Source of the DNA: Roseibium algicola | GTDB taxonomy: Bacteria > Pseudomonadota > Alphaproteobacteria > Rhizobiales > Stappiaceae | DNA length: 64,000 bases | Reading direction: 5' to 3' | Assembly (NCBI RefSeq): GCF_001999245.1 | Contig: NZ_CP019630.1 | Location: forward strand, 1,116,001 to 1,180,000 | Notes under the pieces: generated by a model | Told to the model about the DNA's origin: nothing | Database searches by the model: none | The model's input: only the letters and a program-made list of their open reading frames with translations | Made by a program: the position numbers and the translations under genes | Shown here: positions 36,371 through 45,092 of the stretch, piece by piece | Numbering within the stretch: the first letter of the stretch is position 1 | How the letters are laid out: each line of letters begins with the position of its first letter

Positions 36371-37369
36371 TCAGCCTTCCAGATCGACCGCATCCAGACC
36401 TTCGGCAACCGGCGCATCCTCGTCCTCGAAATAGGGTTTGAAGCTCGGCAACGGAATGGTTTCGCGCAAGTCTTCAACCGGTTCGGCCGGCAGGTCTTCT
36501 TCCAGCTCTGTCTCGTCGACCGAAAGCCGCGCCAGATCGCCGTATGTTTCCAGAAGCACACGGTCGATCTCGCTGAAGACAAGACGGATGCGGTCCGCAT
36601 TGTCGGTCAGGTCCTTCAGCGGTGTGCGCGAACGCGAACGAACGTCAAGCAGGGCCCCCACCGAATCCGGCCGGACGCGCAGTACGATATCGTGTTTCAA
36701 TCCCAGGATCTGCGAAGTGCCCTCAGCCTGCAGATAGGTCGGTGCATCGAGGAGATCGGGCGGCAATTCATCAACGACCTGCCAGTTCAGACCTTCAAGC
36801 GCCTTGACACTCGCCGCATGCAGTTGAGCGATAGAAATGCGGTATCGGCGCGGAACGATATCGGGGTAAAGACGGTCTTCCGCCGAATTGGCCATAGCAG
36901 TCATGCCCGGCGCGGCACCCGTATAAGCGGCAACGGCCGGCCAGACGTCTTCAACAAGCGCGATGTTCAGCCAGTCGAGAAAAGGTTGTTCGCTTGAAGC
37001 CACATTTGTTTCAAGTTCGGGTGGATCGGCTCGGTTGGTGGCCAGGTCGCTCGCTCCCGCGTGCATGACCAGCATTCCGACCACAAGCACGGGCGTCGCA
37101 AGCGCCAGCAGCCCCAGGAACAAACCTGTGAGCGCCGCCGGCACGCCGGGTCCGCCATAAGTCCAGATCCGGTGGAAGCCGAACAGGGCAAGCAGGATGG
37201 CAGCGAGCGCAATCGTAGCCGCTGCAATCAGAGACAGGACAAACACATCCGCGTCGATCAGGCCGAACCGCTTTGCCAGAAAAGCAATTGCCGCAAGCGC
37301 CAGCGCCACGGAGCCGGTCGTGCGACTGGCCGGTGCCGAAGCTGTTTTATAGACGGCGTAGCGCTTCAT
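36371..37369 (-). CDS. DUF1499 family membrane protein
   Basis: 332 residues: three membrane helices within about 18-105, then a soluble DUF1499 domain (about 170-285) with RRYRISIAQLHAASVKALE, GLKHDIVLRVRP and DVRSRSRTPLKDLTDNADRIR. The C terminus is very acidic. DUF1499 proteins are widespread in alphaproteobacteria and of unknown function. It stands alone. Confidence 0.85.
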   Translation of the reverse strand: MKRYAVYKTASAPASRTTGSVALALAAIAFLAKRFGLIDADVFVLSLIAAATIALAAILLALFGFHRIWTYGGPGVPAALTGLFLGLLALATPVLVVGMLVMHAGASDLATNRADPPELETNVASSEQPFLDWLNIALVEDVWPAVAAYTGAAPGMTAMANSAEDRLYPDIVPRRYRISIAQLHAASVKALEGLNWQVVDELPPDLLDAPTYLQAEGTSQILGLKHDIVLRVRPDSVGALLDVRSRSRTPLKDLTDNADRIRLVFSEIDRVLLETYGDLARLSVDETELEEDLPAEPVEDLRETIPLPSFKPYFEDEDAPVAEGLDAVDLEG

Positions 37370-37558
37370 GAGATCCTATCTCGCCTGGCTTGCCGCATCG
37401 GCGCGGCAAGGTGTCCACCTGATTGTTTCTTCGTTTACAGCCAATTTGTCAAAAATGAACTTCACTTCGACAGCGAACACATCATACATTCCTTCTGGGC
37501 AAACGATAAACGTGCAAGCAAGACACGCCGGAAATACAGTTGCAAATCGGGGTAAGGC

Positions 37559-37996
37559 ATGACCGGATTGCGGTCCCGTCATACGGCGAGCGAACAGGAA
37601 CACCGCGCTGCCGGTGACGGAAAACAAAAGGCGTTTTCACCATTTGGCTTGTTTCGGCCAGGCTCTGCCAATATCTGCCTGTGCCACCTGCTGGTTCTGA
37701 CGATACTCCTGTCGCCCATCGCCCTGGCATTTGCGATCCTCTATGCCGAACCGGGCGGACGCTGGCTGCAAGCCCACTATCATTACCTGCGGACAACCAT
37801 TGCCCTCTTGGTCATAGGCCTCGGCACAGGAGGCCTGATGATCCTTCTGGGAGCTTCGATCTCTTCTGCATTGATGCTGGCCGGACTGGGCCTTTGTGCC
37901 ACGACGGTACTGCTCAGCTACGCGCGATCGCTGCTAGGATTCTGCAGTGCCTTGCGGGGCTCTCCACTACGGAATCACAGAAGCTATTTCATATGA
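37559..37996 (+). CDS. Small membrane protein, function unknown
   Basis: 145 residues. A basic, probably cytoplasmic N terminus (1-35) is followed by three hydrophobic helices (about 42-62, 80-98 and 102-122) and a basic tail. GTAAGG lies directly before the ATG, closer than ideal. I do not recognise a family. The hydrophobic pattern and codon use look coding, but this is the least certain of the longer genes in this part. Confidence 0.5.
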   Translation: MTGLRSRHTASEQEHRAAGDGKQKAFSPFGLFRPGSANICLCHLLVLTILLSPIALAFAILYAEPGGRWLQAHYHYLRTTIALLVIGLGTGGLMILLGASISSALMLAGLGLCATTVLLSYARSLLGFCSALRGSPLRNHRSYFI

Positions 37997-38283
37997 ATGG
38001 GCAGTCATATACTTGCTCAAATGACTGGCAGGCCTAATTCGTAAATAAATCCTTACTGTATTACTTCAAATCCGGCCGGGATTCGTTACATCTTGTTATT
38101 GTTTTTGACTGGCCGATTTCCGCCAATAAGCGCATGCTTTTTCACATTCATTGCGAAAACCGGCTGAAAGGCGTGTTTTCTGCCTTCCGTTTGCCGCAAT
38201 TGGATACGACATGCACACCGCCCGCGAGCCAAGTAAACTTTAACCCAGAGAGCGGGCACTGGAAAAGACAACGGACGAGACAA

Positions 38284-38427
38284 ATGTCTGAGCAATCTGC
38301 CCGCCCTGCCCCGAAGCAAAGCGCCGATGCGAAACTGGTGAACCTCTACAAGCCCGTCGGCATCGCAGCCCTCAATGCAGCTGCCCTTTGCAAGAATTCG
38401 GGCACGGTGGCCAAAAAGAAGAACTGA
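38284..38427 (+). CDS. 47-residue small protein, function unknown
   Basis: It begins MSEQSARPAPKQSADAKLVN and ends KKKN, with the core VNLYKPVGIAALNAAALCK. A purine-rich GGACGAG lies upstream of the ATG; an open frame extends upstream to 38134 but that part is not coding-like. The short amphipathic core and basic end suggest a small conserved protein of membrane-surface or nucleic-acid type. No family recognised. Confidence 0.55.
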   Translation: MSEQSARPAPKQSADAKLVNLYKPVGIAALNAAALCKNSGTVAKKKN

Positions 38428-38538
38428 GCCGCTGCGCTATAGCGTCCGAAGACGCGGCAAGCCGCTGGTGACGGCCAGCTTGCCATGTTGTTTCGAGACG
38501 CTGTTTGACGGCCGGCGTGACCGGTCCAGGATAGCGTT

Positions 38539-38570
38539 CGGACATACAATCGGTGACGATTGAATGTCCG
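38539..38570. repeat. 14-base inverted repeat upstream of corA
   Basis: CGGACATACAATCG, loop GTGA, CGATTGAATGTCCG: a 14-base arm pair with one mismatch and a GNRA-like tetraloop. It lies 134 bases before corA. It lacks a T tract, so it is not a simple terminator. Confidence 0.7.
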
Positions 38571-38580
38571 CCATCCTGAA

Positions 38581-38606
38581 GCGGCCAAGCCCCGCCGGGG
38601 TGCCGC
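38581..38606. repeat. GC-rich palindromic intergenic element
   Basis: GCGGC...CCCC-GCC-GGGG...GCCGC, flanked by CTGAAG on the left and CTTCAG further right. It resembles REP-like intergenic palindromes of Hyphomicrobiales. It directly follows the 14-base inverted repeat in the corA leader. Confidence 0.55.
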
Positions 38607-38703
38607 AAAATCACTTTCTTCAGACGGTTGCCGTCTTCCGATCTGTTGGGCAAACTGCCGCCGAACAGGGCACGCTCCGTGTCCTTCGGCGGAGATTGCC
38701 TGC

Positions 38704-39678
38704 ATGATCATTGCCTACTGCCCGACCGTCAAAGGTCTGGAGCGTCTTGAGCTTGCCTCCGGCGCCCCCCTTCCGACCACGTCTGTATGGATCGACCTGA
38801 TCGCCCCGACGCAGGAAGAGCAAAAGGCAGCAGAAAAGCTGATGGGCGCGGAAATCCCGACACGGGACGAGATCGCCTCCATCGAAACCTCCGAACGCCT
38901 TTACCTGGAACCCGGCGCCGTGGTGATGACCGCGCAGCTTCCGATCGCCACGCAGATGATCGACCCGGCGCTTTCGTCTGTCACATTTGTCGTCAATGCC
39001 AAGCGGCTGGTGACTGTGCGCTATGGCGAACCGAAATCCATCGCCCTTCTGTCGCGCAAGGTTCAGGCTGATTCGACTATCGCCCACAAGGGGCCGGCTG
39101 TTCTCTTCACGATGCTCGACATCATCGTCGACCGGTGTGCCGATGAAATGGAAAGCGCGTCAGCACGGTATGACAAACTGGCAGTGCAGGTGTTCGGCGA
39201 CGGCCTCAACATGCGCAAGACCGCAAGCTATCAGATCGCCATCAAGCAACTGGGGCAGATCGGACTGCATGTGTCCAAGATGCACGATGTCTGCACCAGC
39301 CTGTCGCGGATGATGCTTTACCTCAGCACACATGCCAAACGTCTGAACCTGAACGAAGAGCAGGAAGCCGACTGCAAGATGTTCGGCAGGGACATCCATT
39401 CCATCAAGGAACACGGCGACGCACTGGACAACAAGCTGTCCTTCCTGCTGGACGCAACGGTCGGCCTTGTCACGCTGGAGCAGAACCAGATCTCGAAGAT
39501 CTTTACGGTCGTCAGCGTGATCTTCCTGCCACCGACCTTGATCGCATCGATCTACGGCATGAACTTTGCCAACATGCCCGAGCTGAACTGGCAGCTCGGG
39601 TTCCTGTTCTCGTTGGGCCTGATGGTGTCGTCAGTCGGGCTGACGTTCCTGTTCTTCCGCTGGAAACGCCTGCTTTAA
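38704..39678 (+). CDS. CorA family magnesium/cobalt transporter
   Basis: 324 residues from the ATG with GGAG upstream. A long cytoplasmic alpha/beta domain is followed by the extended stalk helix and two C-terminal membrane helices. The CorA signature YGMN (in IASIYGMNFANMPEL) sits at the end of the first helix. CorA pentamers import Mg2+. The region before it has strong inverted repeats that may be a leader structure. Confidence 0.93.
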   Translation: MIIAYCPTVKGLERLELASGAPLPTTSVWIDLIAPTQEEQKAAEKLMGAEIPTRDEIASIETSERLYLEPGAVVMTAQLPIATQMIDPALSSVTFVVNAKRLVTVRYGEPKSIALLSRKVQADSTIAHKGPAVLFTMLDIIVDRCADEMESASARYDKLAVQVFGDGLNMRKTASYQIAIKQLGQIGLHVSKMHDVCTSLSRMMLYLSTHAKRLNLNEEQEADCKMFGRDIHSIKEHGDALDNKLSFLLDATVGLVTLEQNQISKIFTVVSVIFLPPTLIASIYGMNFANMPELNWQLGFLFSLGLMVSSVGLTFLFFRWKRLL

Positions 39679-39721
39679 CCGGTCCGGCATCTTGAAACTT
39701 TCAGCCCCTGTCGCAGGCGCG

Positions 39722-40357
39722 TTACGGATAAAGGCGCGCCTTGGACCATGGCTGATCCGCGCCAGTTCGGGTGAACTGCACGCGGTCATGAAGCCGGAAC
39801 GGCCGGTCGTGCCAGAATTCGATGGAAACCGGCACCAGGCGCATGCCTGACCAGTGGTCGGGCCGCGGAATGTCGCCGATACCGAACTTGGCGGTATATT
39901 TCGCCACTTCCTTTTCCAGCGCGAAACGGCTTTCCAGCGGCCGCGATTGCCTGGACGCCCAGGCACCGATCCGGCTGCCGCGCGGCCGGGAGCGGTAGTA
40001 CTCGTCCGCTTCCTCGTTCGAAACCTGTTCGACAAGGCCACGAATGCGAACCTGCCGGCGCAAGGACTTCCAGTGGAAGCACATGGCAGCCTTGCCGGCG
40101 GAGAGCAGCTCCTGCCCCTTGGCGCTTTCGAAATTTGTGTAAAAAACAAAGCCGCGTTCGTCGAAGTCCTTCAGCAGAACCATCCGCACATTCGGCAGGC
40201 CGTCTGGGTCGACGGTCGATAGCGCCAGTGCGTTGGGATCGTTGGGCTCCGAAGCCCTGGCGTCCTCAAGCCATTCTGCAAAAAGCTCAAATGGCTTCAC
40301 TACCTCTGTAAAGTCACCTTTTGTTAACTCTTCAGGGGGATCTTTAAGGTCTGTCAT
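39722..40357 (-). CDS. pdxH: Pyridoxamine 5'-phosphate oxidase
   Basis: 211 residues. It makes pyridoxal 5'-phosphate from pyridoxine- or pyridoxamine-phosphate using FMN. Diagnostic segments: [25 protein letters not shown] (FMN/substrate sites), [25 protein letters not shown], and the C-terminal [18 protein letters not shown]. The gene is divergent from the lipoprotein gene and converges on corA. Confidence 0.97.
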   Translation of the reverse strand: MTDLKDPPEELTKGDFTEVVKPFELFAEWLEDARASEPNDPNALALSTVDPDGLPNVRMVLLKDFDERGFVFYTNFESAKGQELLSAGKAAMCFHWKSLRRQVRIRGLVEQVSNEEADEYYRSRPRGSRIGAWASRQSRPLESRFALEKEVAKYTAKFGIGDIPRPDHWSGMRLVPVSIEFWHDRPFRLHDRVQFTRTGADQPWSKARLYP

Positions 40358-40429
40358 CGGTAACCTGTCGAAGGAAACGACAGCCTTTAGTGCGGCTCGA
40401 ATAAGCCGGACCGGGGGGCTGCCTGAAAA

Positions 40430-40906
40430 ATGTATCGTATGCGTTCATATACTGCCGGGCACATAAAGATCCAACCCTTAGCCGCACTTTGCATGGCCAT
40501 TGCAACCGCACTTGGCGGCTGTAGCCAGTTGTCCGTTCCGGTGGGCAGCAACAACATCGATTCCCCGACAGTCCTGACCGGCTCCATTCCGTCCGCATCC
40601 GACGTCGCCTATGCCGATATCAACGAGGACGACCGGTCTGTGATCGCGCAGAACCTCGACACTATCAGCCAGGACCTTGCCGCCGGAACGCCGACGCAGG
40701 CCTTGTCACTGACGTGGCTCAACGCGATCAGCGGCAATTCCGGCACATTGTCGAACATCAATGCCTCCACCTACAGCGAGACAGGCTGTCTCGGCTTTCA
40801 GACGACGGCGAATACCATCGTCGGCATCAAGCTGTACTCCGGCACGGCCTGCCGGGACATCACGCAAAAATTCGCGGTCACCAGCCTGACCGTCGCCGAA
40901 GCTTGA
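40430..40906 (+). CDS. Lipoprotein of the RT0821/Lpp0805 surface-protein family
   Basis: 158 residues; an ATG nine bases in is an alternative start. Residues 1-30 are a signal peptide ending in the lipobox LGGC31. The mature part has the family pattern: a disordered [17 protein letters not shown] stretch then [18 protein letters not shown] and a conserved Cys pair ([17 protein letters not shown]). It is a 17-kDa-antigen-like outer-membrane lipoprotein of unknown function. Confidence 0.8.
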   Translation: MYRMRSYTAGHIKIQPLAALCMAIATALGGCSQLSVPVGSNNIDSPTVLTGSIPSASDVAYADINEDDRSVIAQNLDTISQDLAAGTPTQALSLTWLNAISGNSGTLSNINASTYSETGCLGFQTTANTIVGIKLYSGTACRDITQKFAVTSLTVAEA

Positions 40907-41103
40907 ACCCCGTCAAAAAACCGCTAAAACCGGAAGGTCCTCAAGACGAATTCGGGGTCTGGAATTTTTTCCTATCCATCCCGATATAGAGGACAAGTCC
41001 GGTCAAGCATGACCTGCTAAACTTGCACGCTTGTGTTCGGCTCGCCGAACGGAGCAGTGCGCGGGGCAGCCTGCCGGAAAATCTTAGGAACCTGGTGAGA
41101 CGA

Positions 41104-42081
41104 ATGCGTGATCCCTATAGCGTTCTCGGGGTGGCAAAATCTGCCAGCGAGAGCGAAATCAAGAAGGCCTTTCGGAAGCTGGCCAAAAAATACCATCCGG
41201 ATCAGAACAAGGATGATCCGACGGCCGCACAGCGTTTTTCCGAAGCAAATCAGGCCTATGAAATTGTCGGCGACAAGGAAAAACGTGCCAAGTTCGACCG
41301 CGGAGAAATCGATGCGGAGGGCAAGCAGCGCTATCAGGCGCATGGTTTTGACGGCTTTTCCGGATATGAAGACTTCGGCGGTGCACGCACCCAGAAGACA
41401 TCTGGTGGCGGCGGCAGTTTCGACGATATTCTGAACGACATTTTCGGCAGTTTCGGTGGTGGCCGTGCACGCGCCGGCGCAGGTGCAGGCGCTGGACCCG
41501 GCGCAGGTTTCGGCGGAGGCGCCCGTGCGAAGGCGCCGCCCAAGACAAAAGGCGCCAATGCGGAAATCGTCGCCCGCGCCTCGCTGGAGGACATCGTCAA
41601 CTCCGGCAAGACCCAGGTAACGCTTCCAAGCGGCAAGACGGTGAATGTTACCCTGCCCAAGGGGGTGGTCGAAGGCGAAAAGATTCGGCTCAAGGGCCAG
41701 GGGCACCCCGGGGAAAACGGCGGCCCTGCAGGCGACGCCCTGGTCGAGATCCGTTTCAAGCCTCACAAGCTTTTCGAAGTGAAGGGATCCGACCTCCACC
41801 TCGACCTGCCTCTGACACTTTATGAAGCTGTCCTGGGCGCAAAGGTGCGTACGCCGACCCTGTCCGGTGCCGTCAACCTGACCATTCCGGCCAATGCCTC
41901 CAGCGGCAAGTCCATGCGGTTGAAGGGCAAAGGCCTTCCGACCAAGACCGGTGGTCATGGCGACCTTCTGGTCAAGCTGCAGATCGTAATGCCGCCGCAC
42001 GGCGACGACGAGTTGGACACGCTGATGCGGGCCTGGAAGGAAATCACTCCGTACCGCGCACGCGGACCGGAATTCGACTAG
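41104..42081 (+). CDS. DnaJ-type co-chaperone (CbpA-like)
   Basis: 325 residues. J domain 1-70 with H31-P-D33, a glycine/phenylalanine region (about 85-160) containing a long [16 protein letters not shown] run, and the C-terminal substrate-binding domain (about 165-315) without the zinc-finger module of DnaJ. That order matches CbpA/DjlA-like co-chaperones that stimulate DnaK. An upstream ATG at 41023 would add residues not fitting the family. Confidence 0.92.
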   Translation: MRDPYSVLGVAKSASESEIKKAFRKLAKKYHPDQNKDDPTAAQRFSEANQAYEIVGDKEKRAKFDRGEIDAEGKQRYQAHGFDGFSGYEDFGGARTQKTSGGGGSFDDILNDIFGSFGGGRARAGAGAGAGPGAGFGGGARAKAPPKTKGANAEIVARASLEDIVNSGKTQVTLPSGKTVNVTLPKGVVEGEKIRLKGQGHPGENGGPAGDALVEIRFKPHKLFEVKGSDLHLDLPLTLYEAVLGAKVRTPTLSGAVNLTIPANASSGKSMRLKGKGLPTKTGGHGDLLVKLQIVMPPHGDDELDTLMRAWKEITPYRARGPEFD

Positions 42082-42110
42082 GCTGCTTCTTCGTCAACTG
42101 TTGACCATCA

Positions 42111-42148
42111 CCTCGCCCCGCCAGTGCTACTGGTAGGGCGAGGTTTTT
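42111..42148 (+). terminator. Intrinsic terminator after the J-protein gene
   Basis: CCTCGCCC...GGGCGAGG outer stem with an inner CCAG-TGCTA-CTGG stem, then five T residues. Confidence 0.9.
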
Positions 42149-42212
42149 CAACCTTCCACATCTCCGCCTTAGGTCAGTCTCCAAGTTCTTCACCCACCAG
42201 GTCTTGCGAATT

Positions 42213-42230
42213 TATATAACTAGTTATATA
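42213..42230. promoter_or_regulatory. Perfect 18-base palindrome, candidate MarR operator
   Basis: TATATAACTAGTTATATA lies 26 bases before the marR-type start, over the likely -10 region. MarR dimers bind such palindromes and repress their own operon. Confidence 0.75.
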
Positions 42231-42255
42231 TCAAGTTATGTAAATGGAGTGACCC

Positions 42256-42786
42256 ATGAGCGAAGATGTCGTCCGCGCGCTTGGCTATGCCACCCTGGGC
42301 AGCCGGCTGAAACGGATCGGGGAAATGCTGCAGGCACAAACGCAGATCGTTGCGGCCGAGCTTGCCGACACCAGTCTGCCGACGCCGCACAACCCTGTTC
42401 TTGCCGCACTCGACCGGCAAGGCCCGCTGAGTATCGGCGATCTGGCGAAGACCCTTGGCCAGAGCCAACCGGGCGTTACCAGAACGATCAACAAGATGAA
42501 GTCGGATGGACTGGTTGAATCCGTTGCCTCGCAACAGGACCGTCGCGTGACGACAATCGGCCTGACCGACAAGGGAGTAGCCCTCGTCGCCCATCTGAAA
42601 GAAACGCTCTGGCCCGCGATCACACTGGCAGTTGCCGATGCCTGCAACAGTCTGGAAGGTCCTTTGCTGGACCAGCTTGCAGGTCTGGAGGATGCCCTTT
42701 GCACGAGGCCGCTGTCCGTCCGCTGCAAGGACAGGCCCTTGCAGGACTGGAACTCTCTGCAAACACCCCCGGAGCTTGAACGATGA
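42256..42786 (+). CDS. MarR family transcriptional regulator
   Basis: 176 residues. The winged helix-turn-helix spans about 48-115 with the MarR wing DRRVTTIGLTDKG. The recognition stretch is QSQPGVTRTINKM. The ligand is probably a phenolic or oxidant, as for most of the family. Its stop codon overlaps the start of the monooxygenase gene (ATGA), so repressor and enzyme are co-translated and probably derepressed together. Confidence 0.92.
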   Translation: MSEDVVRALGYATLGSRLKRIGEMLQAQTQIVAAELADTSLPTPHNPVLAALDRQGPLSIGDLAKTLGQSQPGVTRTINKMKSDGLVESVASQQDRRVTTIGLTDKGVALVAHLKETLWPAITLAVADACNSLEGPLLDQLAGLEDALCTRPLSVRCKDRPLQDWNSLQTPPELER

Positions 42787-43103
42787 TCAAGCGCATCTGG
42801 CACGGCTGGACAGACCCCGGCATGGCCGACACCTATGCCCATGTTCTCACGACACAGGTCATTCCGGGCATCGAGGCGAAAGCCATTCCCGGCTATCTCG
42901 GCATCGAGGTCCTTCGAAGGAACCTGGAAACCGAGGTGGAGTTCATCACCATCATGAGTTTCCGCTCGCTTGACGACATCATCGCGTTTCAAGGCCCGGA
43001 TTACGAGCGCTGTTATGTGCCCGATGTCGCCCGGGACGTGTTGAAGCGATGGGATCTGATTTCACAACACTATGAGCTCGAAGATGCACGCAGTTATGAA
43101 TGA
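42783..43103 (+). CDS. Antibiotic biosynthesis monooxygenase (ABM) domain protein
   Basis: 106 residues, ferredoxin-like beta-alpha-beta fold of the ABM/EthD superfamily (HVLTTQVIPGIEAK, IMSFRSLDDIIAFQG). These small dimeric enzymes oxidise aromatics or degrade quinone-like compounds; some only bind ligand. Being encoded directly behind a MarR repressor suggests a detoxification role, which is inference. Confidence 0.85.
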   Translation: MIKRIWHGWTDPGMADTYAHVLTTQVIPGIEAKAIPGYLGIEVLRRNLETEVEFITIMSFRSLDDIIAFQGPDYERCYVPDVARDVLKRWDLISQHYELEDARSYE

Positions 43104-43812
43104 ACCGAGCCGGGACAGCCTTCTGAAGCGGGTTGTCTGGTCAGCCCTGACCTCCCGGCATGCGCAATTCAGCCAGGGAGGCGACCTTGCCCGCCGTTTC
43201 GATCCGGCCATCTCCCCTTTTGCGGCAGCGGCGAACAACTCGCCCGAAGCTCTGGCCGCGCTGGCGGAACTGATTCAACCGGGTGACGACCGGGCGTTCA
43301 TTCTGCAGGCGGACGACATCGCCCTGCCCCATGAACTTGAGGCAGAGATTACCGCGCTGGGTGTTCTCATGGTGGAAGTTTCCCCGTCAGCCGGCCCATC
43401 CCGACCGACTTCAATCGTGCAGCTGGATGAAACCGATGTCCCGGAGATGGTCGAGCTTGCAACGCTGACAAAACCGGGTCCGTTCACCGCTCGCACGCCG
43501 GAGCTGGGCACTTTCTTCGGCATCAGGCTGGACGGCCGTCTGGCTGCAATGGCGGGTAGCAGGATCAACCTCGACGGCTATACGGAAGTCAGCGGGATCT
43601 GCACTCATCCCGATTTCCGAGGCAGAGGCCTGGCATCCGAGCTCTCTCTTCATGTGACTGAAGTCATCAGGAACCGCGGCGACATTCCGTTCCTTCACGC
43701 CTATGCGGACAATCACGGAGCAATTGCCCTCTACCGCAAGCTGGGTTTCGAGATATGGCGGGAGGTCAACGTAGCCGTTGTCAGACGCAAGGCTCAGATC
43801 GACCCGGACTGA
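43072..43812 (+). CDS. GNAT family N-acetyltransferase
   Basis: 246 residues; ATG at 43084 or 43096 are alternative starts because ribosome-binding bases are weak for all. The C-terminal half holds the acetyl-CoA motif A (SGICTHPDFRGRGLASELSLHV) and motif B (ADNHGAIALYRKLGFE). The N-terminal half is a non-GNAT extension (about 1-120). It overlaps the ABM gene by 32 bases and the converging ClbS-like gene by 19 bases. Substrate unknown. Confidence 0.87.
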   Translation: MSSKMHAVMNEPSRDSLLKRVVWSALTSRHAQFSQGGDLARRFDPAISPFAAAANNSPEALAALAELIQPGDDRAFILQADDIALPHELEAEITALGVLMVEVSPSAGPSRPTSIVQLDETDVPEMVELATLTKPGPFTARTPELGTFFGIRLDGRLAAMAGSRINLDGYTEVSGICTHPDFRGRGLASELSLHVTEVIRNRGDIPFLHAYADNHGAIALYRKLGFEIWREVNVAVVRRKAQIDPD

Positions 43813-44339
43813 TCCCTTACATCGGAATTGCGCCGGTCTCTTTCCTCCTGAAACTGAGAAAGACGTTGGCGAAGATATTTCGAAGCCGACCGGTAATGGC
43901 TTGGACCGGCGGCTTCCGCCCAGCGTCCCGTCGTCCACTTGTTGTTGGAGCCTTTCATCGGTTCGCCGTAGAGTTCGTCATTCTCCAGACTTTCCACGAG
44001 GGCGAGCAGTTCGGCATGGTTTCCCTCCAGAAGGGATCGCACCGATCGCCAGGAAAGACCGGATTGCTTTTGCCGCAAGTCGGCATTGTATCTGGGTGTC
44101 TCGTTCCACTTGTAGCCTTTGGCCGGAAACCAGACCGGTCTGCCGGCCTGGCCGTCCCGGTACCAGCCCAGAAACAGGTCTATCCAGTGGGCCCGGTGAC
44201 CGACGATATCCTTTGGCGATATGCCGTCCGCATCCTTTTCAAGACGCAGCATCGCGGGCAGGTCATCGAGGAGCGTTTGCAGCTTTGAAAACTCGCTCTC
44301 GCTTGCGGCGAGCAATTCCGTTTTCGTGGTTGCAGGCAT
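43794..44339 (-). CDS. ClbS/DfsB family four-helix protein
   Basis: 181 residues from the ATG with GGGAG upstream. The DinB-like bundle pattern is clear: TKTELLAASESEFSKL, IVGHRAHWIDLFLGWY, PRYNADLRQKQ and AAGPSHYRSASKYL. ClbS protects colibactin producers from their own toxin, and DfsB was described as a damage-related relative. With no colibactin genes here, a general hydrolase or detoxification role is more likely. Confidence 0.85.
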   Translation of the reverse strand: MPATTKTELLAASESEFSKLQTLLDDLPAMLRLEKDADGISPKDIVGHRAHWIDLFLGWYRDGQAGRPVWFPAKGYKWNETPRYNADLRQKQSGLSWRSVRSLLEGNHAELLALVESLENDELYGEPMKGSNNKWTTGRWAEAAGPSHYRSASKYLRQRLSQFQEERDRRNSDVRDQSGSI

Positions 44340-44408
44340 TTCGCTCTCCCGTGACCACAACATTCAGTGCGAACTATGCGGAGCTAAAGCCTCGTTGGCC
44401 TGTGGCGA

Positions 44409-45041
44409 CTACAAGCTTCGCCCGCACCAGATGGTGCCATGAGATCCGCTGTTGCTGACTGTCAGAACCGGATGGAACTCCCGTGCTGTCCAGAATGCGA
44501 GCCCGGCATCGTTGGCAGCGCTCACCCCGGCATGAACAGCCGATACACCCTTCAGTTTTGCAGCGGCAATCCAGGCGTCCAGCAGCCTGGTGCCAACTCC
44601 CCTCCCGCGCGCACGCGGCAAGAGGTTCATGTGAATATGCGCCGGATATTCATCGATGACGGCCTGTGGCACGGGCGAAGGATTGTGGATCGTGCGGATC
44701 CGCTGATCATCTGCTGACTGCACGGGTTCCTGCTGCACCGGTTCCGGGTAACGTTCCCGCAAAGCCGGCCACCATTCCCGCTCCAATTCGCGCTCGAAAG
44801 CCCGTGTATCGCTGACGCCGACGGCATAGCCGAATACGCCGAGATCATCTTCAGCGACAAAGCTGATCGGACCTTTCAAAGCCACATAGGGCCCTGCGTA
44901 GATATGGCCGATCAATGCGGGGTCAGAATAAAGATCCGTCGCGTCGCGCCCGGCCTGGCCGGTTTTCAGGCAGATATCGTAAACGGCTTCCAGGTCCCGA
45001 AGCTCGGCCTGCCGCACGATCATGGTATCAGTCATAAGCAT
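44409..45041 (-). CDS. GNAT family N-acetyltransferase
   Basis: 210 residues; ATG at 45035 is an alternative start. The acetyl-CoA motif A appears as AHIHMNLLPRARGRGVGTRLLDAW and motif B as AANDAGLAFWTAREFHPV. The layout (substrate-loop SDPALIGHIYAGPY) resembles O-GlcNAcase-associated or sugar/aminoacyl acetyltransferases often placed by catabolic genes. Substrate unknown. It lies 50 bases downstream of the 45093 oxidoreductase gene on the same strand. Confidence 0.87.
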   Translation of the reverse strand: MLMTDTMIVRQAELRDLEAVYDICLKTGQAGRDATDLYSDPALIGHIYAGPYVALKGPISFVAEDDLGVFGYAVGVSDTRAFERELEREWWPALRERYPEPVQQEPVQSADDQRIRTIHNPSPVPQAVIDEYPAHIHMNLLPRARGRGVGTRLLDAWIAAAKLKGVSAVHAGVSAANDAGLAFWTAREFHPVLTVSNSGSHGTIWCGRSL

Positions 45042-45092
45042 CCGATTTCTGTCTTCAATGGTCCCGGATCATGGCGAATGCAGATCTGCGGT

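Noticed and set aside
41460..41560. Possible low-complexity repeat array in the J-protein gene
   Set aside because: It is the normal glycine-rich linker of CbpA-like proteins, not an independent repeat.
43794..44339. Colibactin self-resistance locus
   Set aside because: No polyketide or peptide synthetase genes anywhere in the window; the family is broader than ClbS.
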